A stretch of DNA of 64,000 nucleotides from contig ML769391.1 in the NCBI GenBank assembly GCA_009733575.1, forward strand, positions 25,523 through 89,522. Direction: 5' to 3'. The notes beneath the pieces are model-generated. The model was given only the letters and a program-made list of their open reading frames with translations, ran no database searches and was not told the DNA's origin. The DNA is from Gymnopus androsaceus JB14 (lineage: Eukaryota; Basidiomycota; Agaricomycetes; Agaricales; Omphalotaceae). Position numbers and translations under genes: made by a program. This document shows positions 35,111 to 47,008 of the stretch, in pieces (the first letter of the stretch is position 1; the number at the start of each line of letters is the position of its first letter).

Positions 35111-36572
35111 AGGGAAGATAGCAAGAAGATAAAGTCAAACTCGTCACGCGTCAAGTCAGCGCCCCTTGAAATAAATTGAAAGCCCGGGACCGGGCGGGAG
35201 TGTGCTTGTTTTGCTTGTTGTTTTGTGATTAAAATTCTGAATCGCATACGCATTCGCTCTCTCCAAATCCAAGCTCTCAACCATGACGGCGGATGATTGC
35301 AGACACGTTCCTCTAGTACAAATGATTGAGTGTGGCTATTTGAGAATGAAGAACGGAGACTCACAGAATTCACAGCAAATGTTGAAGATTGAGAGAAGCA
35401 GATCAGGGCGCCTGAATCGGGCGCTTTGAACAGTCGTGCATGGACTGGGCGCTAAATCAGTCGCGCTTCTTCGACTGCAACTACAATGATTCATTCCACA
35501 ACCGATCGACTAGCTAATCTAGCTGCTACGCCACTGCGCTGTACTGGTATGCAGGAAGCATCCTCTGCATCCTCAGAGCGTGAAAAATCTCAAACTGTTC
35601 TTATTTCTTCTTGCTCTGAGAACGTTCACAAATTATTGCTCTCTGATCCGCTAGGCATACATTTGGCTTATGGCCTGGCCTACACCTTGGGCTCCATTCC
35701 TCCCAGCTGATCTATGCTTAACTGCTTTTACCGCTCCAAATAAAATCGGATTAACAGCTGGCGCTAGAGCATGGTCTAAACACGCTCATCACTCACTAGT
35801 TGATGATACGTAGGTTTCGGAAGGCGATGAAACCGACCCAACTCTCAATAACAATAAGAAGAAAAAGAAAAGAAAAGGCAACCCCTTCCCTCAGGTTGGT
35901 GGGGAACTCCTTCCGGCCCGTAGCTGTCATCAATGAAACGCGTTGACTTTGTTTTGGAAAATCATAACACTACTACATGGCGGAATTTGCATTGGCTCCC
36001 TCATTCCATACTGGTGTACGAAATTCGCGTACAGGAAGGGTATGGTCACAGTCGCAGGATCAGAGTGAAAGAGCCGGGACAAGTGTCAAAATGCCACCTT
36101 GGATATTCCAAGAGTCCTATGACGGAGAATGGGCATGAAGTTGGAGGCACGCTCCTTAAACCATGGCGGAAGATTTATGTACCTTTGGTGAGATTGCTTT
36201 CGAACGTTCCATTCTATACAATTCTGAACCTAGATTACTTACCTCCTTTTCTACAATGGGAAGAAGTTTTCCGAGTATTTTCTATTGTATCTGGAAAGAC
36301 AACTTGATGAGAATTCTTCCTTTTCAATTATCTACCGGATAACATTAACATCCTATCTCACCGTAGTAAAACTGGCGACCGATTTGGAAAACAACCGTTC
36401 CGAGCCCGTCTGGGATTCGATTTGGTCTCCGGGCTATGTACTTAATATATCAGTGCCAACAAACTGATAAACCATTGAGAATGGTGGCAGAAGACACGAC
36501 AGCAGGCACTTGCCTTCTTTTTTGTTGAGATCGCTCTCTCAGTGAGATGTTCACTGTTCGACTAAAGCCAAC
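35111..36572. other. gene-free stretch
   Basis: No gene that I can support. A 124-codon frame at 35933-36307 has no recognisable domain. Near 35405-35460 the sequence shows GGCGCCTGAATCGGGCGCTT and GGGCGCTAAA, related to the GCGCTTA words upstream of F-box family A genes. Confidence 0.35.
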
Positions 36573-39500
36573 ATGAACCGCCATCATCCTTACGGAAATC
36601 ATGAAAATTGTCGTGCAGGCTCTAAGGAGCCCTCTCGTTCTACAAGCGATGAGAATCGTGACCCTAGTTGTTCAGCTTCAACACATAGTTGTTTAGAAAG
36701 AGGCCTTGTTACCCTCCGCCCAGAATCTCGGACGGTGAACATTACCTGCAAAGTCTTTGGCCGCGACGGCCAGATCCAAGCACACCTCGAATGTTCAACT
36801 AGCGGGTATGGTCTATTCAACCGACGGATAGTCTCGACCCTTTCACTGTCAAATTTGACGATCCTTCATTTCGGAATGCTCTTGCCAGCAAACAACCATG
36901 GGATCATGTGGAATGGAGCACACCGTCTCGCATTAGCATTCTTCTGGAGCTGCTTTACTGGGTATGTAATATTTGTGCAGATCGTGCTCTTGAAGTTGAT
37001 TTGTGCTTCACCACAGGAATCAAAGCTCTCAACAGCAGATGACTTCAAATTTGAACTATTCAGATGCACTCGACGTATTGTACGAGAATTCGAGATGCTC
37101 CCTTCTTCACTCTATCTGCGGGAACTTACGAAGGAAGGAAATCATCCGAAATGGGGCGGAGGGTACGCGGTATGCACATCTTATCTTCCTATATGGTAGC
37201 TCTAGATCGCTCATTATTTTTGTTGTAGGATATCTGGAAAGGACAGACAGCGAGCGGAGACCCCGTATGCCTCAAGGTTCTTCGGGTCTTTACCACGGAG
37301 GCTCCAAAGAAACAGTTATTCAAGGTATCTTCTGCTCCGAATGCATCTTTAGATGCCCATTCATCCCGGTTTAGGAATTCTCCCAAGAAGCACTAGTCTG
37401 GAGCCAGTTGGAGCATCCGAATGTCCTTCCATTTCTGGGTACAAATATGGACCTTTTCCCGGAGAGCTATTGCTTGGTTTCACCTTGGTGCAGCCATGGC
37501 AATGTTATGGTGTATCTAAGTACTCATCCTGAAGCCGACAAGATGGGAATTGCAAGTTCATTTTTGTCATTGAACATGGCAAACACTGATTCCATTCATG
37601 CCATAGATATCGGATATTCTCAAAGGGCTGGAATACCTGCATTCCCGAAACCCACCAATAGTCCACGGAGATCTCAAAGGCGTCCGTCCTTTTCTTCACT
37701 CTATTAGATTTACAACTGAACCTTCAATGTAGGGCAATATCCTAGTATCCGATCTTGGGCAATGTCGTCTGGCTGATTTCGGTCTAGCGGGAATGATGAG
37801 CGCATTGCAAACTCTTTCGTCTTCGACAGCAGACGGTACACGCGGAAGTATCAGATGGATGGCTCCAGAATTCTTTACGAATTCGAAACCATCCACGGTC
37901 ACGGATATGTATGCGCTTGGTTGTACAATTTATGAGGCAAGTAATTTCCTTTATGTGTAAATCTAAACTGAGCTGTTGAACCTGTTATAGATTATGACCG
38001 GCGGTCCCCCTTTCTCTGGAAAATCTGACGCCGCAGTAATGCTCCAAGTGATGAGTGGATCTCGGCCGTCACGCCCTACAGCAGGATTCTCTGATCGGCT
38101 GTGGATAGCAGTGATGAAGTGCTGGGTCGATCCGGATAAGAGGCATACTGTCATGACATTCATGGATGAATTGTCACTGGGTGAAGCTGAACTATCCTAT
38201 CCCAACTTCAGTTCGATAATGATCAATGTGCCCATTGAAGGCGTGCCTTCTGCCCCTACACCTGCAGAATTCAAGGGAGTGGTTGGGCCCAACAATGGTA
38301 ACAATGAACCCCAATTCATATGTGTTATTTGTGACCAGAGGTTTACCAGAAAAGACAATCTTCTGAGTGCGTTGGATGTCTTTTTTTCTTCATATGCTAA
38401 TCCATCTTCTTAGACCACATGAACTCACATTATATACTTAAACGTCCACAATGCCAGAAATGTGGAAAAAACGATTTCGCAACTCTATTGGTCCTTGCTC
38501 GACATCAATCTACTTGCGTTGGCCGAGGACATATATCATACAATTCCAGTCATAAAGCCCCTTCTTCATCCCCCGTGGCGGATGCCAATGGTGTACCAGA
38601 CGAGCTGACGAACCACTACGTTACTACGGTAGCGGCCCTACAATACCAGCTCGCAGACAAAGTTACAGTGCTCAAAATCCTTGTTGATGCTGTTGAAGAA
38701 GACGGATTTGCTCGACATGCAGCTCGCTTGTTGGCATCTGTGCATATACAGCGTTGTCAAGCGCCACTGACCCCAGCATTTGAAGCCACTCATATCGGTC
38801 AACTCTACGACGAACTCTTGAACATGTTCAGCTTCGGGAAACAGCGATTTAACGATGACGCCACTCTTGCTGCATTGACTGTCATCTCCACGTTCTTGTT
38901 CGACGGCGGTCAAGGTGACTGGCAGAGATGGCTTCAGGTTGCTGTCATCTATTCGAACAACATCCTCAATGATCGAAACCGATTCCGCGACTATTGCGAT
39001 GCGGTTATGAATTGCTCAGACAAGGAGCGCTTTATTATCAAGACCACATTCTGGTTTGACAGCATCGCTTCGGTGACGACGATGTCGTCCCCCAATTTTG
39101 TCCACGTCATTGACAATCTCTACAATCCAGTTAATCAGAGTGGTGTCTATGATGTAGAAGAGTCGGCTTCACTCAGCATGCTGCCAGTGATGGGCTGCGA
39201 GAACCGTGTTGTCTGGGCCTTCGCACAGATATCCCAGCTTTATGTTTGGAAGGAAGCTCGCGAGAAAGAAGGCCAGCTCAGTATTAATGAACTTAACAGA
39301 AAGGCTACTGACATCGAGTCATTACTCATCCCGCCGACCATGATTTCACGAACCGAAGACGATGATTTCTCTCGAGCATTGGCTTCTGAGGTCTTCCGCA
39401 CCTCTGCCATTGTTTATCTTCGAACCATTATCTGTGGCGACCATCCACTGGTACCAGAGATTAGCGAAGCCGTCGCGGACGCAGTTTCGTCTTTGGAACA

Positions 39501-39759
39501 TGTATCTGCGGCAACAGAAGGAGTGAAGCATGTTGTTGTGCGCAGCACCATCTTTGCAATCTTCATTTGTGCAGCCCTCACTACTATGGCGAACAAACGA
39601 AGCTTGCTTCTCAAGCTACTCGAGGAAGAGGGGGAAGTGGCCAACAACTGTCATAATATTCACAACTTACTGCAAGAGTCAAATCTAGGACGGTCTGTAA
39701 TGCCCGGAGCGGTTCCCTGGCGAAAAATTCTCCTTGAGTCAAAGATGCTACTGGTGTAA
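36573..39759 (+). CDS. protein kinase - C2H2 zinc finger - fungal transcription factor fusion
   Basis: Exons from 37017 splice in frame through introns 37170-37228, 37325-37374, 37552-37606, 37682-37732, 37937-37990 and 38367-38413. The kinase domain is complete: glycine loop GGGYADIWKG, lysine in VCLKVLRVF, helix-C Glu in FSQEALVWSQLEHPN, HGDLKGGNILV, DFG in LADFGLAG, GSIRWMAPE and YALGCTIYE. It continues without a stop into a C2H2 finger (CVIC-x12-H-x3-H, split by an intron), then CQKC...H-x3-C. About 400 residues resembling the Fungal_trans_2 class follow (IGQLYDELLNMFSFGKQRFN), ending at TAA 39759. Two introns start with GC. The first exon (ATG 36573) and its join are uncertain. I infer a nuclear kinase-regulator; no substrate can be read from the sequence. 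Confidence 0.75.
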
Positions 39760-40276
39760 TTTTTCCTCACCTTTCTCGTATATAAAAGAATTCGGACAAT
39801 ACTTGTACATTCCCTTTAAGCACATCATTGCCTAGGAACCCGATTCCGAGTCTCAGTTCTAGTACATATCCCTTGTTGACTTTCACATGTACAGTCAAGC
39901 CAGTCAAGCTAATCTATTTGTTAACTGCTATCATTATTAACATCCGCTTCTGTAGATTATGTTACTGAAACGTTGCGGGACCTCCTTTATCTCTTTGGAA
40001 TCGATTTTCTAAAGCGGACGACTCAAAAAAGGATTCAATTAACCTCGAATCTCATTGCAAGAAGTTTCCAAACTCCCCAACTCATCGAGACTTGTCTAGA
40101 CTATACCAAAAACGAGCTAAGGCGCTTATGCCACTGAGCGCTTAATCTTCTTCTTACTTTGACCGTACGGTCTGACTAGCTCCCCTTTGTTTCCTCTGCC
40201 CTCTGCCAATTCTCCTAAAGGTAGGTACATCTGTTATACATGGAAAATAACCCCTGAAATCCGGCCATCTAGAATC
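39760..40276. other. intergenic, upstream of F-box gene
   Basis: No gene is seen. 40121-40146 carries AAGGCGCTTATGCCACTGAG and CGCTTAATCTTCTTC, an element also found upstream of the two other family A copies. Confidence 0.45.
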
Positions 40277-41938
40277 ATGTCTACGGAAAAGGACAGCCTA
40301 TGTTCAAGGTGTCGGAATCCGTTGAAGCCACGCGTAGATCTCAGCTCTGCCGAGCTAATGAACGCGACAAGCTCCCCAAAATTCGAGCCTTTCATACAAG
40401 AGGTGGAAGCGATGCTTTTTTTAGCTTACCAGGACGGCAAGGACTACGAGGCGGAGCTCATTCGCCTTCGATCTCATATCACGCATATCGAAACACAACA
40501 GGTCCGGCTGGAGAACCACAGGAGACAGCTGCAATCCTTGATTTCGCCTCTCCGTAAACTTCCCAACGAGACTTTGGCTCACATCTTTGAGTACACGTGC
40601 GAAAAGAACTTGCTCCAGGATTTTCCGTGGCACGACGACGGCTCTCCACCACCCACCAAACTGTCATCACTTGTCATCACCTATCTCCCAGCTATGGCCA
40701 TCAGTGCGGTATGCTCTCGATGGCGTCAGCTCGCACTTTCATACCCCAGTCTGTGGTCCAACCTCGATGTAGAGATCTGCATGACTTTGAAACACTGGTC
40801 GGATGGATTTATTTCTATGCTTGACCGATATCTCCAGGTGTCAGGAAATTCCCCGCTCAACCTCACGCTGAATATCCAGGGACAGCCACAGCGGAATGAA
40901 CCTTTTGCTCTGGTTCGTCTCGCGCGTCATGCCCATCGCTGGAAAACTTTCAAGTACATGGGAGAGCACACGTTAACAGACTATAGAATACTTTCCGACC
41001 TCCGTTACCCCATTCTTACGGATTTGGAACTTGAAGCTCAAGATGAGGGTATCTCATCGACTGATCTCAACCGCTTTCAGCACGCCCCCAACCTCCGCGC
41101 GCTGAACACATATGATTTAGTCCCCTCGGCTATCCCGTATCACCAGCTTCAATGGGCTAATTTTAAAATATTTTCGCATAGCGATATGGAAGATATTCTT
41201 CGAAAATGCCCTTCCCTTACCTCTTTGAAACTTGCTGGATTTGACGATAGTTCAGACTTCCCTGAAACCCCAAGTACGGGGCGTAGCATAGTTTCGCTTG
41301 ATGTTTATGAAGCCGCTCCAGAATCCCTTTCTAGTATGGTGTTTTCCTGCTTCAACTTCCCTCTCTTAACCGACCTCAAGATCAGCCGAGATGTTGACGA
41401 GGACTATGTGCAAACCTGGCCGAGGAAGGCATTCGACTCCTTTATATCCAGATCGGCATGCACAATCACCACATTTACAATCCGCAATGTTGCCCTCTCT
41501 GATGAGGATGTCATTGCTGCCCTCCGTATCATGCCCTCTCTGAATGACTTCGAGATCAGTGACAAAGGGCTGAAATCACACAGTCCCATAACCACGCAAC
41601 TAATCTCCAGCCTTTGCTGTGTATCCCCGGAAAGCCTGCCTACTGGGTCCATCATGCACCTTGTCCCGAAACTTTGCAGTCTTCGCCTGGTATTCACTGG
41701 CACGGTATTTGACGACAAAGCGTTTATCAAAACAGTGCGGTCCCGGTGGTTGCCAGACTCGAAATATGCAACGATTGTTGGCGTAGATTGCTTACGTTCA
41801 GTCGTTCTCAAGTTCCGCCACCGAGAGGTGGATGCGGAAGTATATAAGCCACTCCTGGATTTGGACAAGAAGGGTTTGAGGGTGGTTGTTTCCGGAACTA
41901 AAAGAACAAAGATACAATACCAGATTTATTCCTGTTGA
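40277..41938 (+). CDS. F-box family A protein, intact
   Basis: A single uninterrupted frame of 553 codons. ATG 40277 (MSTEKDSLCSRC) was chosen because both paralogues start there. Residues 9-12 form C-x2-C. Residues about 40-92 are a coiled coil. An F-box-like segment lies at about 94-163 (LRKLPNETLAHIFEYTCEKN ... AISAVCSRWRQLALSYPSLW). The remainder is leucine-rich-repeat-like (LTDLELEAQDEGISSTDLNR; SRWLPDSKYATIVGVDCLRS) and probably selects the substrate for an SCF ubiquitin ligase. It is the undamaged member of a family whose other copies at 28391-30045 and 50169-51824 are frameshifted. Such families are greatly expanded in Agaricomycetes. Confidence 0.85.
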   Translation: MSTEKDSLCSRCRNPLKPRVDLSSAELMNATSSPKFEPFIQEVEAMLFLAYQDGKDYEAELIRLRSHITHIETQQVRLENHRRQLQSLISPLRKLPNETLAHIFEYTCEKNLLQDFPWHDDGSPPPTKLSSLVITYLPAMAISAVCSRWRQLALSYPSLWSNLDVEICMTLKHWSDGFISMLDRYLQVSGNSPLNLTLNIQGQPQRNEPFALVRLARHAHRWKTFKYMGEHTLTDYRILSDLRYPILTDLELEAQDEGISSTDLNRFQHAPNLRALNTYDLVPSAIPYHQLQWANFKIFSHSDMEDILRKCPSLTSLKLAGFDDSSDFPETPSTGRSIVSLDVYEAAPESLSSMVFSCFNFPLLTDLKISRDVDEDYVQTWPRKAFDSFISRSACTITTFTIRNVALSDEDVIAALRIMPSLNDFEISDKGLKSHSPITTQLISSLCCVSPESLPTGSIMHLVPKLCSLRLVFTGTVFDDKAFIKTVRSRWLPDSKYATIVGVDCLRSVVLKFRHREVDAEVYKPLLDLDKKGLRVVVSGTKRTKIQYQIYSC

Positions 41939-42176
41939 AGCATGGCTTTTTTGGACGTTTGGCTGGATTGTATGTTGTATTTTTGTACTTTGACCTTTCC
42001 CGACGTTGTTCTTCAAGTTCTACATGATCCAAATAAGTTTAGTACTTCCTCGGCGTCCAGAATATATCACGGTTAAGTTCGGAGCGCACTTAGTCTAATA
42101 AAATAATGGAAGTGCGACTTAGCAATTCCCAATTTTTCTAGTATCCGAACAAAAATGAATATCAGAGGTAGATATA

Positions 42177-42280
42177 TGATTCGACCCGGGCTCGAACCGG
42201 GGACCTTCTGTGCAAATTAGGCTTGCCAACCGCTATGTTCAGTGTTAGACAGATGCGATAACCAACTACGCCATCGAACC
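42177..42280 (-). tRNA. tRNA-Val (anticodon AAC) with intron
   Basis: Read on the minus strand, the 5' GGTTCGA pairs with TCGAATC at the 3' end (one G-T pair). The D arm has GTAGTTGGTTATC. The anticodon stem is TCTGT/ACAGA with loop CTAACAC, giving anticodon AAC at 42244-42246. The T arm is CCGGTTCGAGCCCGG, with box B GGTTCGAGCC. An intron of about 30 bases (42213-42242) follows the base after the anticodon, the normal place. It is divergent from and 181 bases before the dioxygenase gene. Confidence 0.9.
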
Positions 42281-42461
42281 ATGGCGATATGTCTGTCAAT
42301 GTCCAACCTGAGCGCTGGAGTCGAGCGGCGCGTAAGACAAATTACAATTTTTCCGGAATTGATCTCGGCCTGCTTTCGACCGTCACGACCTCGGCTTCCT
42401 TCCTCGACGGAATGGCTTCTTGAATCCAGGCTTTTGTCCTCATCTTAATCTTTACCTGGAT

Positions 42462-44427
42462 ATGTTAAATCTGAATCTCAGAGCCCAAGCTCGGTTCTTA
42501 CGACAACCAGCGTCGGGAGTCAACGTTCAAAGATGGAGGAGATGCTATAGGATCTCGGTATAGATTGCAACTCTTACTCTCTGACCTGAACAATCTTAAC
42601 TCTATACTTCTTTCTAGCCCTCAATTCCAAGTATAAATCCGAAGGTCATACGGCCACCGGTATCGGTATCGGTACCAGGAACCTGGGTACAACGTCGGAC
42701 GGCAGCTTCTGCAGCTACGCTTGCTAGTAAACCACCAGGCGAGCAAGATCATGAAGCATGGGAGGATCTTCCGATTAACAGTATGGACGAAAATCGAGTA
42801 GCGATTGGATGGGATACGAGGACTTGGTCGAGATTGTGAGTTAGAATCATAATACATGTAGCTTTCTTTCTTTTTTTTGTCTATTCGTAATGATTGATCT
42901 CACTTGTTTCTTCTCCTTCCAGTCACCATCAATGGTTAAGAGACCACTGTCGCTGTTCGGAATGCTTCCATCCAACAACAATGCAACGTCTACTAAACAC
43001 ATTCGAAATACCACCTGGTATTCAGCCAATTAGTGTTTCCTCGACCCGGCAGGGGCTAAAAGTTATTTGGCCTTCCTTTGCAACGGCTGATGCTGACCCG
43101 GATTTGGGAGAGAGTCCAAGCAACTTGAAAAAGTCAGAACGAAAGCGAGAACATGAACACGAATCAATATATCCTTGGGAATGGTTGAGGAAGAATTCCT
43201 ATGATCCCAGGATGCCAAGAGACGAAGAGGAAGTATTGGAGAAGAAGAAAATACTTTGGGGTTCGCGCATCGCGCAGTCACCGCCGACGGTCGCGTATGA
43301 GGATGTGATGAAGGGAGATAAGGGCCTGTTGAAGTGGTTGACGAATATCGTACGTATCACGGTTTTGAGCTGATCTAATTCTGGTCACTAATAACCCGCG
43401 CTGTAGGAACAATTCGGCTTTTGCTTTGTCTCTGGTGTACCTCCGACTGCAGAAGCGACAGAAGAGTTGTCAAGAAGGATAGCATTTATTCGGGAAACCC
43501 AGTGTAAGTACATTTTGATTATCCGCTCTCGCTCGACGATAACTTTTTTTCAGACGGCCGATTCTGGGAATTTACTTCCGATTTATCAAAAGGTGATACG
43601 GCATATACGAGTATCGCACTGGGCGCACACACGGATAATACATATTTTGTGAGTGGTTCGTAAGTCGTATCATTGTCTACAATCAGCTAACTAGACTCGC
43701 CAGACCGACCCTTGCGGCCTCCAGCTCTTCCACTTACTCTCGCATACAGAGACCGCTGACTCTGGCGATTCTACAGCGGACGCTGCTTCTCCTACACCCA
43801 AGAGCTCTAATACTAATACTTCCCACCCTTCCCTCGGCGGGACTACCCTCCTTGTCGACGGCTTCTACGTCGCCTCCATCCTCCGCGAGCTGCATCCCGA
43901 AGCCTACGAAATCCTCAGCTCAGTCCGTGTCCCAGCCCACGCAGCTGGCGAAAAACACACTTCCGGGATTTACTCTACCGCCGAAACCGGTTTTCCCATC
44001 TTACAACACTTCCCCTCAACTTCTCCCTCCGATACGGGGTCCAACTCCGACTCCCCAACTCAAACACTAACTCAAGTCCGTTGGAACAACGACGACCGTA
44101 GCGCCTTGTCCTCCCTTCCTCCTTCCCTTGTACCCAAATTCTACAACGCCATACGGACGTGGCATTCCCTACTTACTTCCCCCGATTCCGAGTATTGGGT
44201 ACAATTGAGGCCCGGAACAGGCAGTGATTGTAGATAATTGGAGAGTGTTGCATGGGAGGTCGGCGTTTAGGGGTGCGAGGAGGATGTGTGGGGCGTATAT
44301 TGGGATGGATGATTTTAAGGCAAAGTTGAGGGGGCTCAGGGAGAGACTGGTGGATGTCGATAAAGAGCAGGGGAAAGGGACGGAGGGAAAGGAAGGAGAG
44401 GCTGGGGTTTGGAGTGATTATTATTGA
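42462..44427 (+). CDS. mitochondrial trimethyllysine dioxygenase, one late frameshift
   Basis: ATG 42462 begins an Arg-rich presequence (MLNLNLRAQARFLRQPASGV) suited to mitochondrial import. Five introns splice in frame. The N-terminal metal-binding part contains WLRDHCRCSECFH. The Fe(II)/2-oxoglutarate core has the HxD pair in GAHTDNTYF and then TLLVDGFYVASILRELHP. The far His lies in DNWRVLHGRSAF, and the protein ends with an acidic tail at TGA 44427. The enzyme hydroxylates N6-trimethyllysine in the first step of carnitine synthesis. At about 44216-44220 (GGAACAGGCAGTG) one extra base separates RPGT from AVIVDNW, so the last part, with the distal His, is out of frame as written. A homopolymer error in one GG is a simple explanation. 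Gamma-butyrobetaine dioxygenase is the close alternative. Confidence 0.85.
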
Positions 44428-44967
44428 ATACTTGGATGAATGGGGGGTGTGCTTGTTGATTTTCATGAAGATGAAGATGTGCAGGGAAAGTGCGGCGCGT
44501 CGGATGGCTGGTGATATAGTGTTGCTCGTTGATTTATGTGACATACTTATGCTCATCTCTACATACATTGCTCTTCTGCTGCATTAAGTAAGTTATTTGT
44601 ACAGACTGCCATTAGCTATGATTCGATGGCGTAGTTGTTGAACGTTGAACCCGTATATATATCCACGGTTTTTCACTCACTGGAGCCCGGAAGCGAGTCA
44701 TTGCGTTGAATTTGTTTTCTGAAGGTTTTTATAATTGTTATTCTGCATGCTACACACTGCAAGTGTACTGCGTATTATCCATTACATCTTGCAATCTTTA
44801 ATTCGCCCTTCCAAGTAAACCGATTTGCGAGTTCATGTGTAATAAGTACGCACTACATAGTAATGACCAACATGCAAAAAATTCCTGTATGTACTAAAGC
44901 CGAAAAAACCCAACTCAGAAGTCGATAACAAAATAATATAAGTAACTGCGAAGATCTCCGAGTCTAT
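44428..44967. other. intergenic, no feature seen
   Basis: This is the space between convergent genes. I see no gene or repeat that I can support. Confidence 0.4.
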
Positions 44968-46632
44968 CTAAATAAAGTCGAGAAACTCAGTCATCTCCAG
45001 TTCTCGTCCTCCATTCTTTTCAACCATTTGAAAGGATAACACCCCATTCCATGGCGGAGGTTCAGTGGCTTCGATTTCGTAGAACCATCCATAAATGTCG
45101 AGCTCAATGACATCTAGCGACTGTAGCTTATTCAAGCTTTCCATCTTATCGCGTTCAGATTGAATCAATCCCATAGGGCGTCTTTGGATATTCTGGGAAT
45201 CCACAAACCGATGTAAACACGGTTTATACACTGTCAGGTGAAGGTGCTCGATACGCGAGAGGGATGCTCGAGATGTATGCGTAGATCTGCTCCTATAGAG
45301 CGGGGAGGTCAAATAAGTAGTTGTCAGATAATGCAAGTGCTTACGAGTAGACAAAGCCGCGAAATGTGACACTCCAAGTAGATCAGCTTAGGACAAGCTC
45401 GAATAAGGCAGAGAAATTCATAGTTCGTAAGTCCATGATAACCCCAAGCGTTACACCAATCATGCTCTTGCAAGGTGAAGCTTCGCAAATTTGGCATTTC
45501 TTGGAGTACACCCCTAAGCTCAGACACTGTGTACCTGTCGGAGGCAAAGACCAAGCACACAACGAAGCTGGACAAAAGGCGATACGTTCCCAGTGGTAAA
45601 GCAGTTCGATACTCGAACGTGGTTTCAAATTTTCTGAGATGTGGGAAGGCATTACTAGGGATTGCCTTAGAGTGCGAGCAATATTTCAGGCTCTCAACAG
45701 TCGGATGGTTGAGCAGAAATTGATCCCAATCGACTTCTAAGCCAGCAGGAGTGCGCGTCTCACCACCATAGAATATGTCTAGGAAGTTTAGCTTGGGAAA
45801 GCGCATGGAATTCAACGCGGCCATAATTGGTGTAACAGAATGCTGTTTGGGATCTGGGATGCCGATGGAAAATTCTATGAGATTGGGACAGGTTTCGCCG
45901 ATCTGCCGAAGAGCTTGAGCAAAATAACGCGGTTCCAAAGGAGCTAAACAGGGGAATTAAGAGCTACACAAACATGATATTATGCTAGGATACGCACGCG
46001 CATCGTCTATCAAGAACAAATCCAGGTCAAGACAGGTCAAAGAAGGACCACATACGGCTTTCTGAAAAATTGTTCAGAGTAGAATGATGAGAAGGTATCT
46101 CTTTACATACCAGCATCTTCAAGCATTTCTTGATATTTGCCTTGGGAAATTCACAACGAATGGTCGTGTCGTGAAGCCTCGTGAACACGGAAAAGTCCAC
46201 CTTTCCTAGCAGTTCTGGGAACGACAAGAAGGGGCAGTCGATCCAAAATACTTGTAGACCAGGAGCATCTCCAGACGCATGCGCAATTATATTGGCCATA
46301 GTTCGACCAACGTCTCTGCGAAACGTCTTTAGTGACTTGCGCATCTCCTCTTCTGAGTGATCCTCATCAACGTCGAATTCCAGCCTGAAGTTCTTTTACG
46401 AAAGAAGCAGGATGAGGACCAATCAAGGGGATCCTGGATTCCTGTGAGACTGCAAGTACGCGCAACGCGTCGTTGTCCAGTATTCGATAAAGAAAAGGAT
46501 TAAATATCGCGTAGTTTCGTTTGGAAAGTCGTGTAAGAGTATATAGTCCATGCAACGATTCGGCATGTGCGAGGACAGAGAATTTGGAGATGAGAGCGCA
46601 TAGTTCGACTGGAGTTTATCGAAGAGATTCAT
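44968..46632 (-). pseudogene. F-box family B copy 1, frameshifts in the N-terminal half
   Basis: ATG 46632 starts MNLFDKL. One C is missing from CTCCCAGTC (near 46611) relative to copy 3, so the frame shifts at codon 8. It shifts again near 46383. Past these points the coding sequence is good: YTLTRLSKRNYAIFNPFLYR, DAPGLQVFWIDCPFLSFPEL, then across two introns LTCLDLDLFLIDDAPLEPRY and the LRR-like half (ALNSMRFPKLNFLDIFYGGE). A last intron leads to the final exon ending EFLDFI, TAG 44968. The N-terminal FDKLPVEL-type start suggests an F-box-like domain and a substrate-adaptor role. I infer that it does not work as written. Confidence 0.7.
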
Positions 46633-47008
46633 TGAGAAGAACAAAGAAGAAATCGGCGCGCTTAATATTACTAAAATGATGCATGGGCGTCTACATACGT
46701 TGGCAGGCCAAAGCAAGGCAGTAGTCTGAATCGCTCATTTATTGATAACTGTCTCTTTACTCAACTATTTACATTTCAACTTGTACAATGACTTATCGAG
46801 CTAAATCAGCCGTCTATCGACAGTGTTGTGCTCATAGAAGAGGAATCGGCGAGTCTCAGGCTGAGGCTAGTAGCAAAATAGTCCACTGACGCTACTATCT
46901 GAACCTCCATTCACAACCCAAGCGAGCCAAACGTCTGCTTCACAGGAATGAATCTTTTAACGAAGGACTCGGTAATACAATAATGCAAGTAACTGCGAAA
47001 ACCGCTAT
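46633..47008. other. intergenic, no feature seen
   Basis: Short gap between copies 1 and 2 of F-box family B. Nothing that I can support. Confidence 0.4.

Noticed and set aside
38638..38913. Minus-strand frame inside the kinase-fusion gene
   Set aside because: It is antisense to a well-supported exon.
40187..40276. Start of the intact F-box gene 30 codons upstream
   Set aside because: The upstream frame has no ATG, and both paralogues start at the position equivalent to 40277.
45366..45723. Plus-strand frames opposite F-box family B copy 1
   Set aside because: They are shadows of the minus-strand coding sequence, repeated at the equivalent place in the other copies.
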